Below are positions 10,357-21,276 of a DNA stretch of 64,000 nucleotides, piece by piece. Within the stretch, counting starts at the first letter, position 1. Every line of letters starts with the position of its first letter. The position numbers were made by a program, and so were the translations under genes. Source of the DNA: Rhizobiales bacterium Y(2018) (GTDB lineage Bacteria; Pseudomonadota; Alphaproteobacteria; Rhizobiales; Aestuariivirgaceae). The notes under the pieces are model-generated. The model had not been told where the DNA came from. It ran no database searches and was given only the letters and a program-made list of their open reading frames with translations. The DNA lies in assembly GCA_005502925.1 (NCBI GenBank), contig SCPD01000001.1, positions 682,001-746,000 on the forward strand, in the 5' to 3' direction.

Positions 10357-11481
10357 TTACAACGGCTGCAATACCCATGTCCCGCCCGCCTGCACCAGCC
10401 TGAGGCCACTTCCCGACAGAGCCTGCTGCAGATCCTGGACCGAGTCGACGAAAGCCAGCTGGATGACGGCCCCGTTCTCGGCGATGGTCGAGACATCGAC
10501 ACCGACGACACCGGGGGTGGCCATAAGCCGGGCGCGGATGCCGTTCCACTGATAGATGCCCGAAAACGGCACGGCGACCGGCATGGAGCGCGAGGCGCGC
10601 GATTCCTGCTGCTCGGCCGCGGCGCGGGCCTGAGCCTCGGCGGCGACCTTGAGGCGCACCGAACGCCATTTCTCGAGCATGACATCGTCGAACCGGCGCG
10701 CGGCGGCGGCGGCGGCTGTTTCGAGCGTCCCGTCCTCGGCGGTGTAAACCTTGTCGAAATTGATCTTTCCGAGCGGCGAATCGCCCTGCATCACGGCGCG
10801 GATCCCACCCGAAGGGTCCGGCTCGGCGATGGCGACGAGCACGGCCTTGGCCTCATAGCGGATCATCAGGCTCTCGAGCTTGATCGCATCGCCGGCGGCC
10901 ACCTCTTCCGGGCTGATGGCGGAGGTGTCCTGGAGGTCGCCCAGGGGCACGATGATCGGCACCAGCGACTGCTCGGCCTTGAGGTCGAGCCAGGCCTTGC
11001 GCCAGAGATTGTCTTCCCAGAGGACCAGCCCGTTCGGGCCCTTCCACAGCGGCAGGACGACCAGCGGCGGGGCCTGCTCCTCGACCACGTCGATACCATA
11101 ACGGCCGAACAGTTCCCGGATCTTGCCGGGCAGGAAGCGCACGGTGAGCTTGCCGATGTAACGGCCGGGGCCGGAGCGCTCCTCCTCGATACTCAGGGAA
11201 CGCAACATACGGCCGATATCGCGGGCATCCATGCCCTGAAGCCGCTTAGCGGCCTCGGGCGAGCCCAGCCTTTCGGCCAGCTGGTAAAAGGCTTTGACCT
11301 GGGCCTCGATGATGGCGCGGGTGCGGGCCGTGGCGGCGTCCTTGTCGGTGACGTCCACCTCCACGCCGGTGACCGAAAACAGGCCGGTTTCGACCGGGCC
11401 AACGGCCCAGGCTTTCAACGGCGCGGCGAGGATGAGGAAGGTCAGGAAGGCCCCGAGGAGGCCCCTGGATCGGCACGTCAT
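10357..11481 (-). CDS. Exported DUF2066 protein
   Basis: A 374-residue protein with a clear N-terminal signal peptide (basic MTCRSR, hydrophobic core, cleavage after AWA). The mature part begins with the conserved FSVTGVEVDVTDKDAATAR segment of DUF2066, and a second conserved block GIYQWNGIRARLMATPGVVGVDV lies near the C-terminus. The function of the family is unknown; it is usually found next to pgsA/perM/hdaA, as here. GGAG 8 nt before the ATG at 11481 supports this start over an ATG 14 codons further upstream. Confidence 0.8.
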   Translation of the reverse strand: MTCRSRGLLGAFLTFLILAAPLKAWAVGPVETGLFSVTGVEVDVTDKDAATARTRAIIEAQVKAFYQLAERLGSPEAAKRLQGMDARDIGRMLRSLSIEEERSGPGRYIGKLTVRFLPGKIRELFGRYGIDVVEEQAPPLVVLPLWKGPNGLVLWEDNLWRKAWLDLKAEQSLVPIIVPLGDLQDTSAISPEEVAAGDAIKLESLMIRYEAKAVLVAIAEPDPSGGIRAVMQGDSPLGKINFDKVYTAEDGTLETAAAAAARRFDDVMLEKWRSVRLKVAAEAQARAAAEQQESRASRSMPVAVPFSGIYQWNGIRARLMATPGVVGVDVSTIAENGAVIQLAFVDSVQDLQQALSGSGLRLVQAGGTWVLQPL

Positions 11482-11616
11482 CAACAAAACTCCATCTGCC
11501 CGCTTACGCTCAGTTGAGCCCAATTGAGCGCTTTATCTAAGGCACTGTTCGGGCTATTCAGCCCCGGCACCCCGGATCACAGCAGAATTCCTAGATCAAT
11601 GAGGCAAACTAGCGGC

Positions 11617-12699
11617 ATGGGCGCAGGCAAACAAGACGGCCATAATGGCATTTCCTACGCCGACGCAGGCGTTGATATTTCGGCCGGAAACGCCCTGGTC
11701 GAGGCGATCAAACCCCTTGCCAAGGCGACAGCCCGGACCGGCACCGATTCGGCGCTCGGCGGATTCGGCGGCCTCTTCGACCTGAAAGCCTGCGGCTTCA
11801 AGGACCCGGTCCTGGTCGCCGCCAATGACGGGGTCGGCACGAAATTACGTATCGCCATCGATTCCGGCCTGCATGGCACGGTCGGCATCGACCTCGTCGC
11901 CATGTCGGTCAACGATCTCGTCGTGCAAGGTGCAGAGCCCTTGTTCTTCCTCGACTATTTCGCGACCGGCAAGCTCCAGGTGAGCGAGGCGCGCGACGTC
12001 ATCGCGGGCATCGCCGAAGGCTGCCGGCAGGCCGGCTGCGCCCTTATCGGCGGTGAGACCGCCGAGATGCCGGGCATGTATCACGGCGGCGACTACGATC
12101 TCGCCGGCTTCGCGGTGGGCGCGGTCGAGCGTGAGAACATCCTGCCCAAGCCCGATGTCGGCCCGGGCGACGTCATTTTGGGCCTCGCCTCGTCGGGTCC
12201 GCATTCGAACGGCTATTCGCTGATCCGCCGCCTGGCCGATATCAGCGGACTCAAATATGGGGACAAGGCCCCCTTCGCCCCCGACAAGACACTGGGCGAA
12301 GCGCTCCTCACGCCCACCCGCATCTATGTGAAGCCGGTGCTCGCCGCCCTCAAAGGGTCGGCCGGCATCAAAGCGCTCGCCCATATCACCGGCGGCGGCT
12401 TCCTCGAGAATATTCCGCGCGTGCTCCCGGCTCACACTGTGGCCGAGATCGATCTGGCGCAGATCCCTTGCCCGAAGGTCTTCGGCTGGCTGCAGCAGGT
12501 AGGCAATATCAGCGAGCGCGAGATGCTGCGCACCTTCAATTGCGGCATCGGCATGATCTGCGTCACGACGGCGGAAAGCGCCGATGAGGTGATGCGCCTC
12601 CTCCAGGATCAGGGCGAACAGGTCGTGCGGGTGGGCACCATCGCTGAACGCCAGGAAGGTGAAGAGCAGGTCAAGCCCCGCGGGCGGCTCGCGCTCTGA
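11617..12699 (+). CDS. purM: Phosphoribosylformylglycinamidine cyclo-ligase
   Basis: A 360-residue AIR synthetase: ATP-dependent closure of FGAM to 5-aminoimidazole ribotide, purine step 5. Family features include the opening [14 protein letters not shown], the nucleotide loop [11 protein letters not shown], the segment [11 protein letters not shown] and FNCGIGMI near the end. The chosen ATG (MGAGKQDG) lies 12 nt after GAGG; an in-frame ATG at 11599 is an alternative, and codons further upstream do not resemble the family. It diverges from DUF2066 and its stop overlaps purN (TGATG). Confidence 0.95.
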   Translation: MGAGKQDGHNGISYADAGVDISAGNALVEAIKPLAKATARTGTDSALGGFGGLFDLKACGFKDPVLVAANDGVGTKLRIAIDSGLHGTVGIDLVAMSVNDLVVQGAEPLFFLDYFATGKLQVSEARDVIAGIAEGCRQAGCALIGGETAEMPGMYHGGDYDLAGFAVGAVERENILPKPDVGPGDVILGLASSGPHSNGYSLIRRLADISGLKYGDKAPFAPDKTLGEALLTPTRIYVKPVLAALKGSAGIKALAHITGGGFLENIPRVLPAHTVAEIDLAQIPCPKVFGWLQQVGNISEREMLRTFNCGIGMICVTTAESADEVMRLLQDQGEQVVRVGTIAERQEGEEQVKPRGRLAL

Positions 12700-13343
12700 T
12701 GGGCGCCCGCAGGAAAACCGGCATTCTCATTTCAGGCCGGGGCTCGAATATGCAAGCCCTGGTCAAAGCGGCCCGCGATCCCGCCTACCCGGCCGAGATC
12801 GTGGTGGTCGTCTCCAACCGGCCCTCTGCCGAAGGCCTCGCTTTCGCAGAAGCAGAAGGCATCGCCACTGAAGTCGTCGACCACAAGGCACATGCTTCGC
12901 GTGAGGCATTTGATGACGCGCTCGATGCGGCGCTCAAGCGTCATGGCGTCGAGCTCGTCGCCTGCGCCGGCTTCATGCGCATCATGACGGAAGGTTTTGT
13001 CGGGCGCTGGCGCGACCGGATGATCAATATCCATCCCTCGCTGCTGCCGGCTTACAAGGGCCTTCACACACATGAGCGGGCGCTCGCCGACAAGGTCACG
13101 CGCCATGGCTGCAGCGTGCATTTCGTCAGGAGCGACGTGGATGACGGTCCGCTGATCGCACAAGCCTCAGTGCCCGTGCTCAAGTCCGATAATCCTGATA
13201 CGCTCGCGGCGCGCGTGCTCGACGCGGAGCACAAAATCTATCCACGCGTGCTGGCGCTGGTGGCCTCGGGTGCCGTGCGCGTCGAAGGCGAGAGGCTCGT
13301 CGCCACGAGACCCGGCTTGCGACTGCCGTTCACAATTCCATGA
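12699..13343 (+). CDS. purN: Phosphoribosylglycinamide formyltransferase
   Basis: A 214-residue GAR transformylase using 10-formyl-tetrahydrofolate (purine step 3). The N-terminal phosphate loop is [14 protein letters not shown]. The catalytic region has [20 protein letters not shown] (Asn/His pair) and VDDGPLIAQ (the catalytic Asp). It is translationally coupled to purM by a 1-nt overlap, and its own end overlaps thiD by 4 nt (ATGA), giving a purM-purN-thiD operon. Confidence 0.95.
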   Translation: MGARRKTGILISGRGSNMQALVKAARDPAYPAEIVVVVSNRPSAEGLAFAEAEGIATEVVDHKAHASREAFDDALDAALKRHGVELVACAGFMRIMTEGFVGRWRDRMINIHPSLLPAYKGLHTHERALADKVTRHGCSVHFVRSDVDDGPLIAQASVPVLKSDNPDTLAARVLDAEHKIYPRVLALVASGAVRVEGERLVATRPGLRLPFTIP

Positions 13344-14143
13344 TCCCGAATGTCCTCAGCATCGCCGGCACCGACCCGACCGGCGGCGCCGGCATCCACG
13401 CCGATCTCAAGACCTTCTCGGCGCAGGGCGCTTATGGCATGGCGGTCGTCACCGCAGTGGTGGCGCAGAACACGCAAGGCGTGCGTTCCTTCGTGACGCT
13501 CGAACCCAATTTCATCGCCGATCAGATCGATGCGGTGTTCGAGGATGTGCGGGTCGACGCGGTCAAGATCGGCATGATGGCGACTGCGGCCATCGCCGAA
13601 GTGATCGCCGGCCGGCTCAAGCATTATGGCGCCCAACGGATCGTGCTCGATCCCGTAATGGTCGCCAAAAGCGGCCATCACCTTCTGCGCCCGGATGCGA
13701 TCGCGGCCATTCGCGACGTGCTGGTGCCGCTGTCGACATTGATCACGCCGAATCTGCCGGAAGCCGCGGTGCTGCTCGGCGTCGAGCCGCAGTGGAGCGC
13801 TACGGAAATGCAGGCGCGCGCCAAGGATCTCCGCAAGCTCGGGTCCGAATGGGTGCTGCTCAAGGGCGGCCATCTCGAAGGCTCGGCCGAAAGCACCGAT
13901 ATCCTGCTCGGCAGCGGCGGCAGCGTCGAATTCTCGGCGCCGCGCATCACCACCAAGAATGATCACGGCACCGGCTGCACACTGTCGGCCGCCATCGCCG
14001 CTCTGCTGCCCCGCCACGGGATGGAAGAGAGCGTGCGGCGCGCCAAGGACTATCTCTCAGGCGCGCTCGCCGCGAGTGATGAACTCACCGTCGGGCGTGG
14101 CCACGGGCCGCTTCATCATTTCCACGCGCTCTGGCGCTCCTGA
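13340..14143 (+). CDS. thiD: Hydroxymethylpyrimidine / phosphomethylpyrimidine kinase
   Basis: A 267-residue ribokinase-fold enzyme that phosphorylates HMP and HMP-P to HMP-PP for thiamine synthesis. The N-terminal motif [19 protein letters not shown] and the anion-hole motif [14 protein letters not shown] near residue 210 are intact. It is coupled to purN by ATGA. Its last 59 nt are also the antisense end of thiE, an unusual coding overlap of two convergent genes in the same pathway. Confidence 0.95.
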   Translation: MIPNVLSIAGTDPTGGAGIHADLKTFSAQGAYGMAVVTAVVAQNTQGVRSFVTLEPNFIADQIDAVFEDVRVDAVKIGMMATAAIAEVIAGRLKHYGAQRIVLDPVMVAKSGHHLLRPDAIAAIRDVLVPLSTLITPNLPEAAVLLGVEPQWSATEMQARAKDLRKLGSEWVLLKGGHLEGSAESTDILLGSGGSVEFSAPRITTKNDHGTGCTLSAAIAALLPRHGMEESVRRAKDYLSGALAASDELTVGRGHGPLHHFHALWRS

Positions 14144-14759
14144 CCGCATCGGCGAGGCGTGCCGCTTCGGCGCGCGGATCGGGCTGGCCGCAAATGGCTG
14201 AGATCACAGCCAGCCCGTCCACCCCGGCCGCGATCACGGATGCGGCATGTTCGACCTTGAGTCCACCGATCGCCACCGCCGGGAGGTTGCAGAGCGTCAC
14301 GAGTTCAGCGAGACCGGCAAAACCGATGGGCGGCTTGTGGTCCGCCTTGGTCGGTGTAGCGAAGACCGGGCCGAGGCCGACATAGTCGACGACAGCGCCA
14401 TTCATGGCGCGCGCCGCTTGCGGCGTCTCGATCGAGAGGCCGAGGATCATGTCGGGACCGATACGCCGCCGCGCCTCCGCCGCCATCATGTCCTCCTGGC
14501 CCAAATGCAGGCCGTCGGCCGCAATCGCGATGGCCGCCTCGACGTCGTCATTGACGATGAGCGGCACGCCGGTGCCCGCCAATACCGTCTTGAGCGCCAG
14601 CCCAGTCTCGATCATGCGAGTGGTGCCGCCCTCCTTGTCGCGCAGCTGGACCACGGTGACACCGCCCGCCACGGCGGCGCGTGTCGTCTCGACCATCGAC
14701 AGATCGCGGCAGAGCAGCGGATCGAGCACGAGATAGACCGACAGATCGAAAGCCTTCAT
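14085..14759 (-). CDS. thiE: Thiamine-phosphate synthase
   Basis: A 224-residue TIM-barrel enzyme joining HMP-PP and thiazole phosphate to thiamine phosphate. Characteristic pieces are VVQLRDKEGGTTRMI, a phosphate/Mg segment VNDDVEAAIAIAADGLHLGQED, VDYVGLGPVFATPTK and VAIGGL. The start MKAFDLSVYLVLD gives an ATGA overlap with thiM; the longer open frame upstream is out-of-family. The C-terminal tail (after [12 protein letters not shown]) lies within the antisense of thiD. Confidence 0.93.
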   Translation of the reverse strand: MKAFDLSVYLVLDPLLCRDLSMVETTRAAVAGGVTVVQLRDKEGGTTRMIETGLALKTVLAGTGVPLIVNDDVEAAIAIAADGLHLGQEDMMAAEARRRIGPDMILGLSIETPQAARAMNGAVVDYVGLGPVFATPTKADHKPPIGFAGLAELVTLCNLPAVAIGGLKVEHAASVIAAGVDGLAVISAICGQPDPRAEAARLADAVRSARARGNDEAARGHARR

Positions 14760-15549
14760 GCCGGTACCACCTTCGCCTTGGCATCGAGGCTCGCCGGATC
14801 GAGGGCGGCCAGCGCGTCGAGGAAGCGCCAGGCGAAGGAGCCGGGTCCCTCCGCCCCTTGCGCCGCCGCTTCGCCCGCCACGCCGAAACAGGCTAAGGCG
14901 GCGACCGTCGCCGCCAATGGCTCGCGCGGCGCCGTCGCGGCGAAGGCGCCGACGAGACAAGTGAGCGCGCAGCCAAGCGCCGTCACCTTGGGCATCAAAG
15001 GTGAGCCGCCGGCGATACGCATCGATTGCCGGCCATCGGTCACGAAATCCACCGCGCCGGTCACCGCGACGATTGCGTCATGCTGCTGCGCCAATGTGAG
15101 CGCCGCCGCTTCGGCCTGCTCCACCGGATCACGGCTGTCGACGCCCTGGCCAGCACTGGCGCCGCCGGCAAGTGCTATGATCTCCGAGGCGTTGGCCCTG
15201 ATGATGGTCGGACGCAGTCCCAGAAGCTCGGCCACCGCGTTGCGGCGGAACGAGGTGACGAAATGCGCCACCGGATCGAGAACCCAGGGTATGCGCTTCT
15301 CATGGGCGGCGATGACCGCCAGCTTCATGCCGGCGAACCAGTCGGGCGACAGCGTGCCGATATTGACGGTGAGCGCGCCGGCGATGCTGGCGAATTCACC
15401 GGACTCCTCAGCGGCATGAACCATGGCAGGTGATGCGCCCGCCGCCAGCATCACATTGGCCGCGATGTTCATCGCGACATAGTTGGTGATGCATTGGACG
15501 AGCGGCGGTTTATCGCGCAAGGTGGCAAGCAGTGTTCCCGGCATGGTCA

Positions 15550-15550
<1 letters not shown>
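14756..15550 (-). CDS. thiM: Hydroxyethylthiazole kinase
   Basis: A 264-residue ribokinase-like enzyme that salvages thiazole alcohol. Matching motifs are PLVQCITNYVAMNIAANVML at the N-terminus, HAAEESGEFA, WVLDPVAH, RANASEIIALAG and the anion-hole region TALGCALTCLVGAF. Two neighbouring ATGs (15553, 15550) are possible; 15550 has ideal spacing (7 nt) from AGGAGG and forms TGATG with thiC. The A-L-G-C motif retains the catalytic Cys seen in many ThiM proteins. The unit is thiC-thiM-thiE. Confidence 0.93.
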
Positions 15551-17394
<1,844 letters not shown>

Positions 17395-17474
17395 CTATGG
17401 AGACCCAGCTCTGACCCGGAATGATGAAAAGGCGCCCTTGGGAGGAAGTGGTTGGCCCGAAGGCCGCAAGCGCC

Positions 17475-17605
17475 CGCACCGTCCCTACGCCAGTGTTAAC
17501 TGGATCAGGTTCAACGGGTCGCTACGCTGCTCAGGCCAGAAAGCCCTCGCCAGCAGCCTCTCAGCTCCTTGTCGGAGCCCCCCTGGTGAAGGCGTTCAGG
17601 GTGCG
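17475..17605 (-). promoter_or_regulatory. TPP (THI-box) riboswitch upstream of thiC
   Basis: Read on the minus strand, the leader contains the conserved CTGAGA (about 17558-17563) and the hallmark ACCCGTTGAACCTGATCC (about 17504-17521), followed by GTTAACACTGGCGTAGGGA. Closing stem P1 can form between CGCACC (17600-17605) and GGTGCG (17475-17480). Immediately 3' is GGCC-TTCG-GGCC (17454-17465), a UUCG tetraloop hairpin that may belong to the expression platform. There is no U-tract, so control at translation initiation of thiC is more likely than termination. Confidence 0.95.
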
Positions 17606-17652
17606 GTCCATGCGCCGATTTGTCAAGCCGATCGATTCTCATCTTATATTTG

Positions 17653-17700
17653 GCGCGTGATCGGACGGAAAACCGGTACCCACTTTTCCTGATCACGCGC
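17653..17700. repeat. Palindromic intergenic repeat, rhizobial type
   Basis: Perfect 10-bp arms GCGCGTGATC (17653-17662) and GATCACGCGC (17691-17700) flank a core containing AAAACCGGTACCCACTTTTCC. Cores of this type (AAACCGGT...ACTTTTCC) recur between genes of many Hyphomicrobiales. The right arm ends on the first base of the stop codon of the following minus-strand gene, so it may double as its transcription end. Confidence 0.65.
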
Positions 17701-19472
17701 TAGCGGCTGATCGCATAGTGGCTGCGGCGCGGATCGGCGCCCGAGCCGAGGACGCGGCGCCCATCTACGGGCGTCTGCATGTCGACGGACAGCGCGACAC
17801 CGCTCGCGTCGAACTCGTAATCGGGCCAGAGATGAATGCGGTGACCACGCTTGGCGAGGCCTGCTCTGACCTTGTCGGAGATACGCGCCTCGACGCTCAG
17901 CCGGCCACGATCATGGAAATGCGGGAAGAAGGAATCCGGGAAGCTCAGGCAGGTCACGCGCGCCGCCTCGACCGACTGCTGCGGCGACATTCCGCGATCG
18001 ACGACATTGAGGAAGGCTTGCAGGATGCCTTGCGGAATTACATCACCACCGCTCGCCGACAAGGCCATCGCTCTGGCTTCCCCCTCTTCAAGGCTCAGCG
18101 CGAGTGCCGGCGCCGGCGTCAAACGCGGCCGTTTGCCCGGCCCCAATACCGCTGGATGCCTGGCATCGAGCCGCGACTGGACACCACGCGGCGAGACGAT
18201 GATGCCGAGCCCCGGCACGATCGGATTGCCGTCAATAGTGTCGCTGGCCGAGCAGCTGAAGACATTGCCCTCGCCATCGATGATGGTGAAATTGGTCGTG
18301 TCGCGCCTTTTCCCGCGTTTGGCGCCAGTCGAAACAGGAAGATCGAGTGTCGGAAGATCCGGCAGCGCCTTCTTCAGCCGAACCGTGGCGCGCAGCCGCG
18401 CCACGTGGTCGTCGGACAGCAGCTCTTCAATTTCGACATTCGCGTCGCCATAGAACTTCTCACGGTCCGAAAAGCCCAGCTTCATCGCTTCGACGAGAAG
18501 ATGGATATAGGTCTCCTCATTCGTGGCATGCGCCGCGAGATCGAAGCCGGCGAGCACGGACAGCGTCTGCAAGATCACCGGCGCCTGGCTGTAGGTCCCG
18601 CCGGTGAACATGCGCCAGCCGTGATAGTCACAATTCTTGGCCGGCGTCACCTCATTGCGGAACGCGGCCAGGTCGGCATGTGTCATCCAGCCGCCGCCCT
18701 GCCCAACCCAGTCGACGATCCTTTCGGCCACCTCGCCTTCGTAAAAGGCTTTGCGCACCGCTTCGAGCGCTTCTGTCCGTTTTGCGCCACGCTCGGCCGC
18801 CATCAGCCGCTGGAGAAGCCGCGCCAGATCGGTCTGCACGAGGCGATCGCCTTCGCGCGGAGGCCTTCCGTCCGGCCAATAGATGGAAGCTGAGCTCTCC
18901 CAGTTCTTAAAAGTGGCGCCCATCAATTCATAAGCGAGCGCCGTGCGCCGATCGAGCACGAAGCCCTCCTCGGCATAACGCAGAGCTGGCGCCGCAACCT
19001 CGCCGAAAGACCATGTGCCGAAGCGGGACAGCGCCGTCACCCAGGCGTCGAGCGCTGCCGGCACGACCGAACAGGCCGCCCCCAGCGGCATGTCGCCCTT
19101 GTAACGGTCGAGATAGACGTCCAGCGTCACCTCACGGCTCCAGGATCCGACGCCGCTGATCGACCAGACCTCATCGGAGCCCGCAAGGCGCAACACGATC
19201 GGCGCGACGCCGCCCAGATTGCACATGTCGGCCTGGATAACATTGCTCGCAAGACCGGCGGCGACACCGGCATCGATCGCCGTACCGCCCCGTTCGAGGA
19301 CATCGGCTGCCACCATGGAGACCAGCGGGTGGCCGGCGACCACCGAATAATTCTCGCCGATCAAAGTGGGGCGCATCGATTCCGGCGGTGGAAAGATATT
19401 GGGAACCGGCGACGTGCTGTTGCGCATGCCGCCCGCGGCTTCTTCGGGCGCACTGTTCTTCGGATCGCTCAT
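17700..19472 (-). CDS. Gamma-glutamyltransferase-family Ntn hydrolase
   Basis: A 590-residue Ntn-hydrolase precursor expected to self-cleave before Thr392 (motif GKRRDTTNFTIIDGEGN). Classical GGTs have TTH at this place; here it is TTN. The oxyanion serine pair (SSMSP in classical enzymes) corresponds to RLTPAP at about 450-455 and is missing. No signal peptide is seen, so the enzyme is probably cytosolic, unlike periplasmic GGT. These points suggest an acylase or amidohydrolase on a different gamma-linked substrate. It is the last gene of the seven-gene minus-strand operon, 14 nt after the SDR gene. Confidence 0.82.
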   Translation of the reverse strand: MSDPKNSAPEEAAGGMRNSTSPVPNIFPPPESMRPTLIGENYSVVAGHPLVSMVAADVLERGGTAIDAGVAAGLASNVIQADMCNLGGVAPIVLRLAGSDEVWSISGVGSWSREVTLDVYLDRYKGDMPLGAACSVVPAALDAWVTALSRFGTWSFGEVAAPALRYAEEGFVLDRRTALAYELMGATFKNWESSASIYWPDGRPPREGDRLVQTDLARLLQRLMAAERGAKRTEALEAVRKAFYEGEVAERIVDWVGQGGGWMTHADLAAFRNEVTPAKNCDYHGWRMFTGGTYSQAPVILQTLSVLAGFDLAAHATNEETYIHLLVEAMKLGFSDREKFYGDANVEIEELLSDDHVARLRATVRLKKALPDLPTLDLPVSTGAKRGKRRDTTNFTIIDGEGNVFSCSASDTIDGNPIVPGLGIIVSPRGVQSRLDARHPAVLGPGKRPRLTPAPALALSLEEGEARAMALSASGGDVIPQGILQAFLNVVDRGMSPQQSVEAARVTCLSFPDSFFPHFHDRGRLSVEARISDKVRAGLAKRGHRIHLWPDYEFDASGVALSVDMQTPVDGRRVLGSGADPRRSHYAISR

Positions 19473-19486
19473 CGCTCTTCTCCCTG

Positions 19487-20254
19487 CTAGGCACTCAACA
19501 TCGCGCCGGCATCGACCCTGATCGTCGTGCCGGTGATGGCGGAGCTCGCCGGCGACACGAGGTGGAGGCAGAGATTGGCAACCTCTTTCGGATCAACCAG
19601 CCGGGTCGCCGCACCGCTCTTCGCCATGCTGTGCCAGATCTCCGCCACATCGGCGCCGGTGCGCTCGGCGATACTCCTCGCGACCTCACGCAGCATCGGG
19701 CTGTCGACATTACCGGGGCACACCGCATTGGCCCGGATGCCGTGCGCGCTGAGCTCAGCCGCGAAACTCTCGGTGAAGCCGATCAGAGCGAATTTGGTGG
19801 CGCAATAGATCGAAGCGCCGGCTTCGCCGCGCAGGCCCGCTGTGGAGGACAGGAACACGAAGGCGCCGCCCTTGCCGCGCGCGATCATGGGCTTCGCGAA
19901 GGCGGCGGCCGTATGGAAGGCGCCGTCGAGATTGACCGCCATCACGCGACGATAGACAGACCAGTCGATGTCGACCACGGCCCCATCGGCATTGAGACCC
20001 GCGGCATAGACCAGGCTGTCGACATCGCCGATCTCGGCCGCGAGCGCCGTCATGGCTTGCGGATCGGTGACATCACACGCTTTGCTGTGATGCGCACCCG
20101 CCAGGCCAGCAATGGCGCGGGCCGCCTGTTCTTCACTGCGGTCGAGCGACCAGACGGTGGCGCCGGCATGGGCCAGCGCCTTGACGCAGTCGGCTCCGAT
20201 GGTGCCCCCGCCACCGACGACCACCGCGATATGCGCATCTCCAAGCTTGCTCAT
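19487..20254 (-). CDS. Short-chain dehydrogenase/reductase
   Basis: A 255-residue classical SDR. The cofactor loop is VVVGGGGTIGADC near residue 12, the NAG-like segment is YAAGLNADG, and the active site is SSTAGLRGEAGASIYCATK with Tyr and Lys spaced YxxxK. An acidic residue after strand 2 (SLDRSEEQ) suggests NAD(H) preference. It overlaps the E1-beta gene by 4 nt. Next to E1 genes an SDR often acts on acetoin, diacetyl or a related keto product, but the substrate cannot be fixed. Confidence 0.88.
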   Translation of the reverse strand: MSKLGDAHIAVVVGGGGTIGADCVKALAHAGATVWSLDRSEEQAARAIAGLAGAHHSKACDVTDPQAMTALAAEIGDVDSLVYAAGLNADGAVVDIDWSVYRRVMAVNLDGAFHTAAAFAKPMIARGKGGAFVFLSSTAGLRGEAGASIYCATKFALIGFTESFAAELSAHGIRANAVCPGNVDSPMLREVARSIAERTGADVAEIWHSMAKSGAATRLVDPKEVANLCLHLVSPASSAITGTTIRVDAGAMLSA

Positions 20255-21276
20255 GATGCCGCCGCCATCTCACGCAAGACTCGCGCGATGGAAGCCGGAC
20301 CCGGCACCAGCACTTCTTCCAAGGACAGAGCAGCCGGAATGGGCACATCCGGTACGGCGTGACGGCGCAACTGGCGCAAGGAGGAAGGTCCGAGCCGCTC
20401 CAGGACGCGCACGATGATCTCGGCCGAGAGTCCGAAGCTCAGATAGTCTTCGTCCACGACCAGAAGACGGCCGGTCTTCGCCGCCGACTGGGCGACCGTC
20501 TCGACATCCAAGGGAACGATCGAGCGCAGATCGATGAGCTCGACATCGATCCCCTCGCCTGCGACCTGGGCGGCTGCCTCCATCGCATATTCGACGCTGG
20601 CGCTCAGCGTAACGAGTGTGATGTCGCCGCCCTTGCGCACGATATCGGCCTTGCCGATCGGCGTGACGAAGGGTTCGGCCGGCACATCGCCGGCATTGAG
20701 GAATTCCTTGGCCTGCTTGAGCAGCAGGCCCTTGTGCTCGATGAAGATCACCGGATTGTCGGAGCGGATGGCGGCGGCCATCAGACCCTTATGGTCACGC
20801 GCCGAGCTCGGCGCCACGACCTGCATACCCGGCAGATGTGCGAAGGTCGCCCACAGGCACTGGGAATGCTGCGCCGCCGAGCCGATATTGCCGCCTGCCG
20901 TCTTGATCACCATCGGCATCTTGACCCGCCCCCCGGACATATAGGGGATCTTGGCCATCGCATTGTAGACCTGTTCGAGACAGACGCCAATGAAGTCGAC
21001 GAACATGATCTCGACGACCGGCCTGAGGCCCGCCATCGCCATGCCCACGCCCATGCCGGTGAAGGACATTTCCGAGATCGGCGTGTCGCGCACGCGCATC
21101 GGGCCGAAACGGTCGAGCAGATTGCGGCTCGAGCCGAAGACGCCGCCGCAGCGGCCGACATCCTCGCCCAGGATCACGACGCGCTCGTCGCACTCCATTT
21201 CCTGAAACAGGCTTTCGGCGACCGCCTGCGACGCATTGATCTTGCGCATATTCGCTGCCATGTCGGCCGTCATCAC
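20251..21276 (-). CDS. 2-oxoacid / acetoin dehydrogenase E1 component, beta subunit
   Basis: A 341-residue transketolase-like E1-beta. Conserved pieces are VVILGEDVGRCGGVFG near the N-terminus (TPP-activating Glu), DTPISEMSFTGMGVGMAMAG, FVDFIGVCLEQVYN, and EVDLRS-like IDVELIDLRSIVPLD at the C-terminal domain. The size fits AcoB/PdhB. It is coupled to E1-alpha (ATGA). No lipoyl E2 or E3 gene lies in the operon, so it either shares those of another complex or passes its product to an artificial or unknown acceptor. Confidence 0.9.
   Translation of the reverse strand: MMTADMAANMRKINASQAVAESLFQEMECDERVVILGEDVGRCGGVFGSSRNLLDRFGPMRVRDTPISEMSFTGMGVGMAMAGLRPVVEIMFVDFIGVCLEQVYNAMAKIPYMSGGRVKMPMVIKTAGGNIGSAAQHSQCLWATFAHLPGMQVVAPSSARDHKGLMAAAIRSDNPVIFIEHKGLLLKQAKEFLNAGDVPAEPFVTPIGKADIVRKGGDITLVTLSASVEYAMEAAAQVAGEGIDVELIDLRSIVPLDVETVAQSAAKTGRLLVVDEDYLSFGLSAEIIVRVLERLGPSSLRQLRRHAVPDVPIPAALSLEEVLVPGPASIARVLREMAAAS

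Noticed and set aside
9766-11517. A 583-codon frame opposite pgsA and DUF2066
   Set aside because: Shadow; both minus-strand genes are recognised and have SDs and signal or signature motifs.
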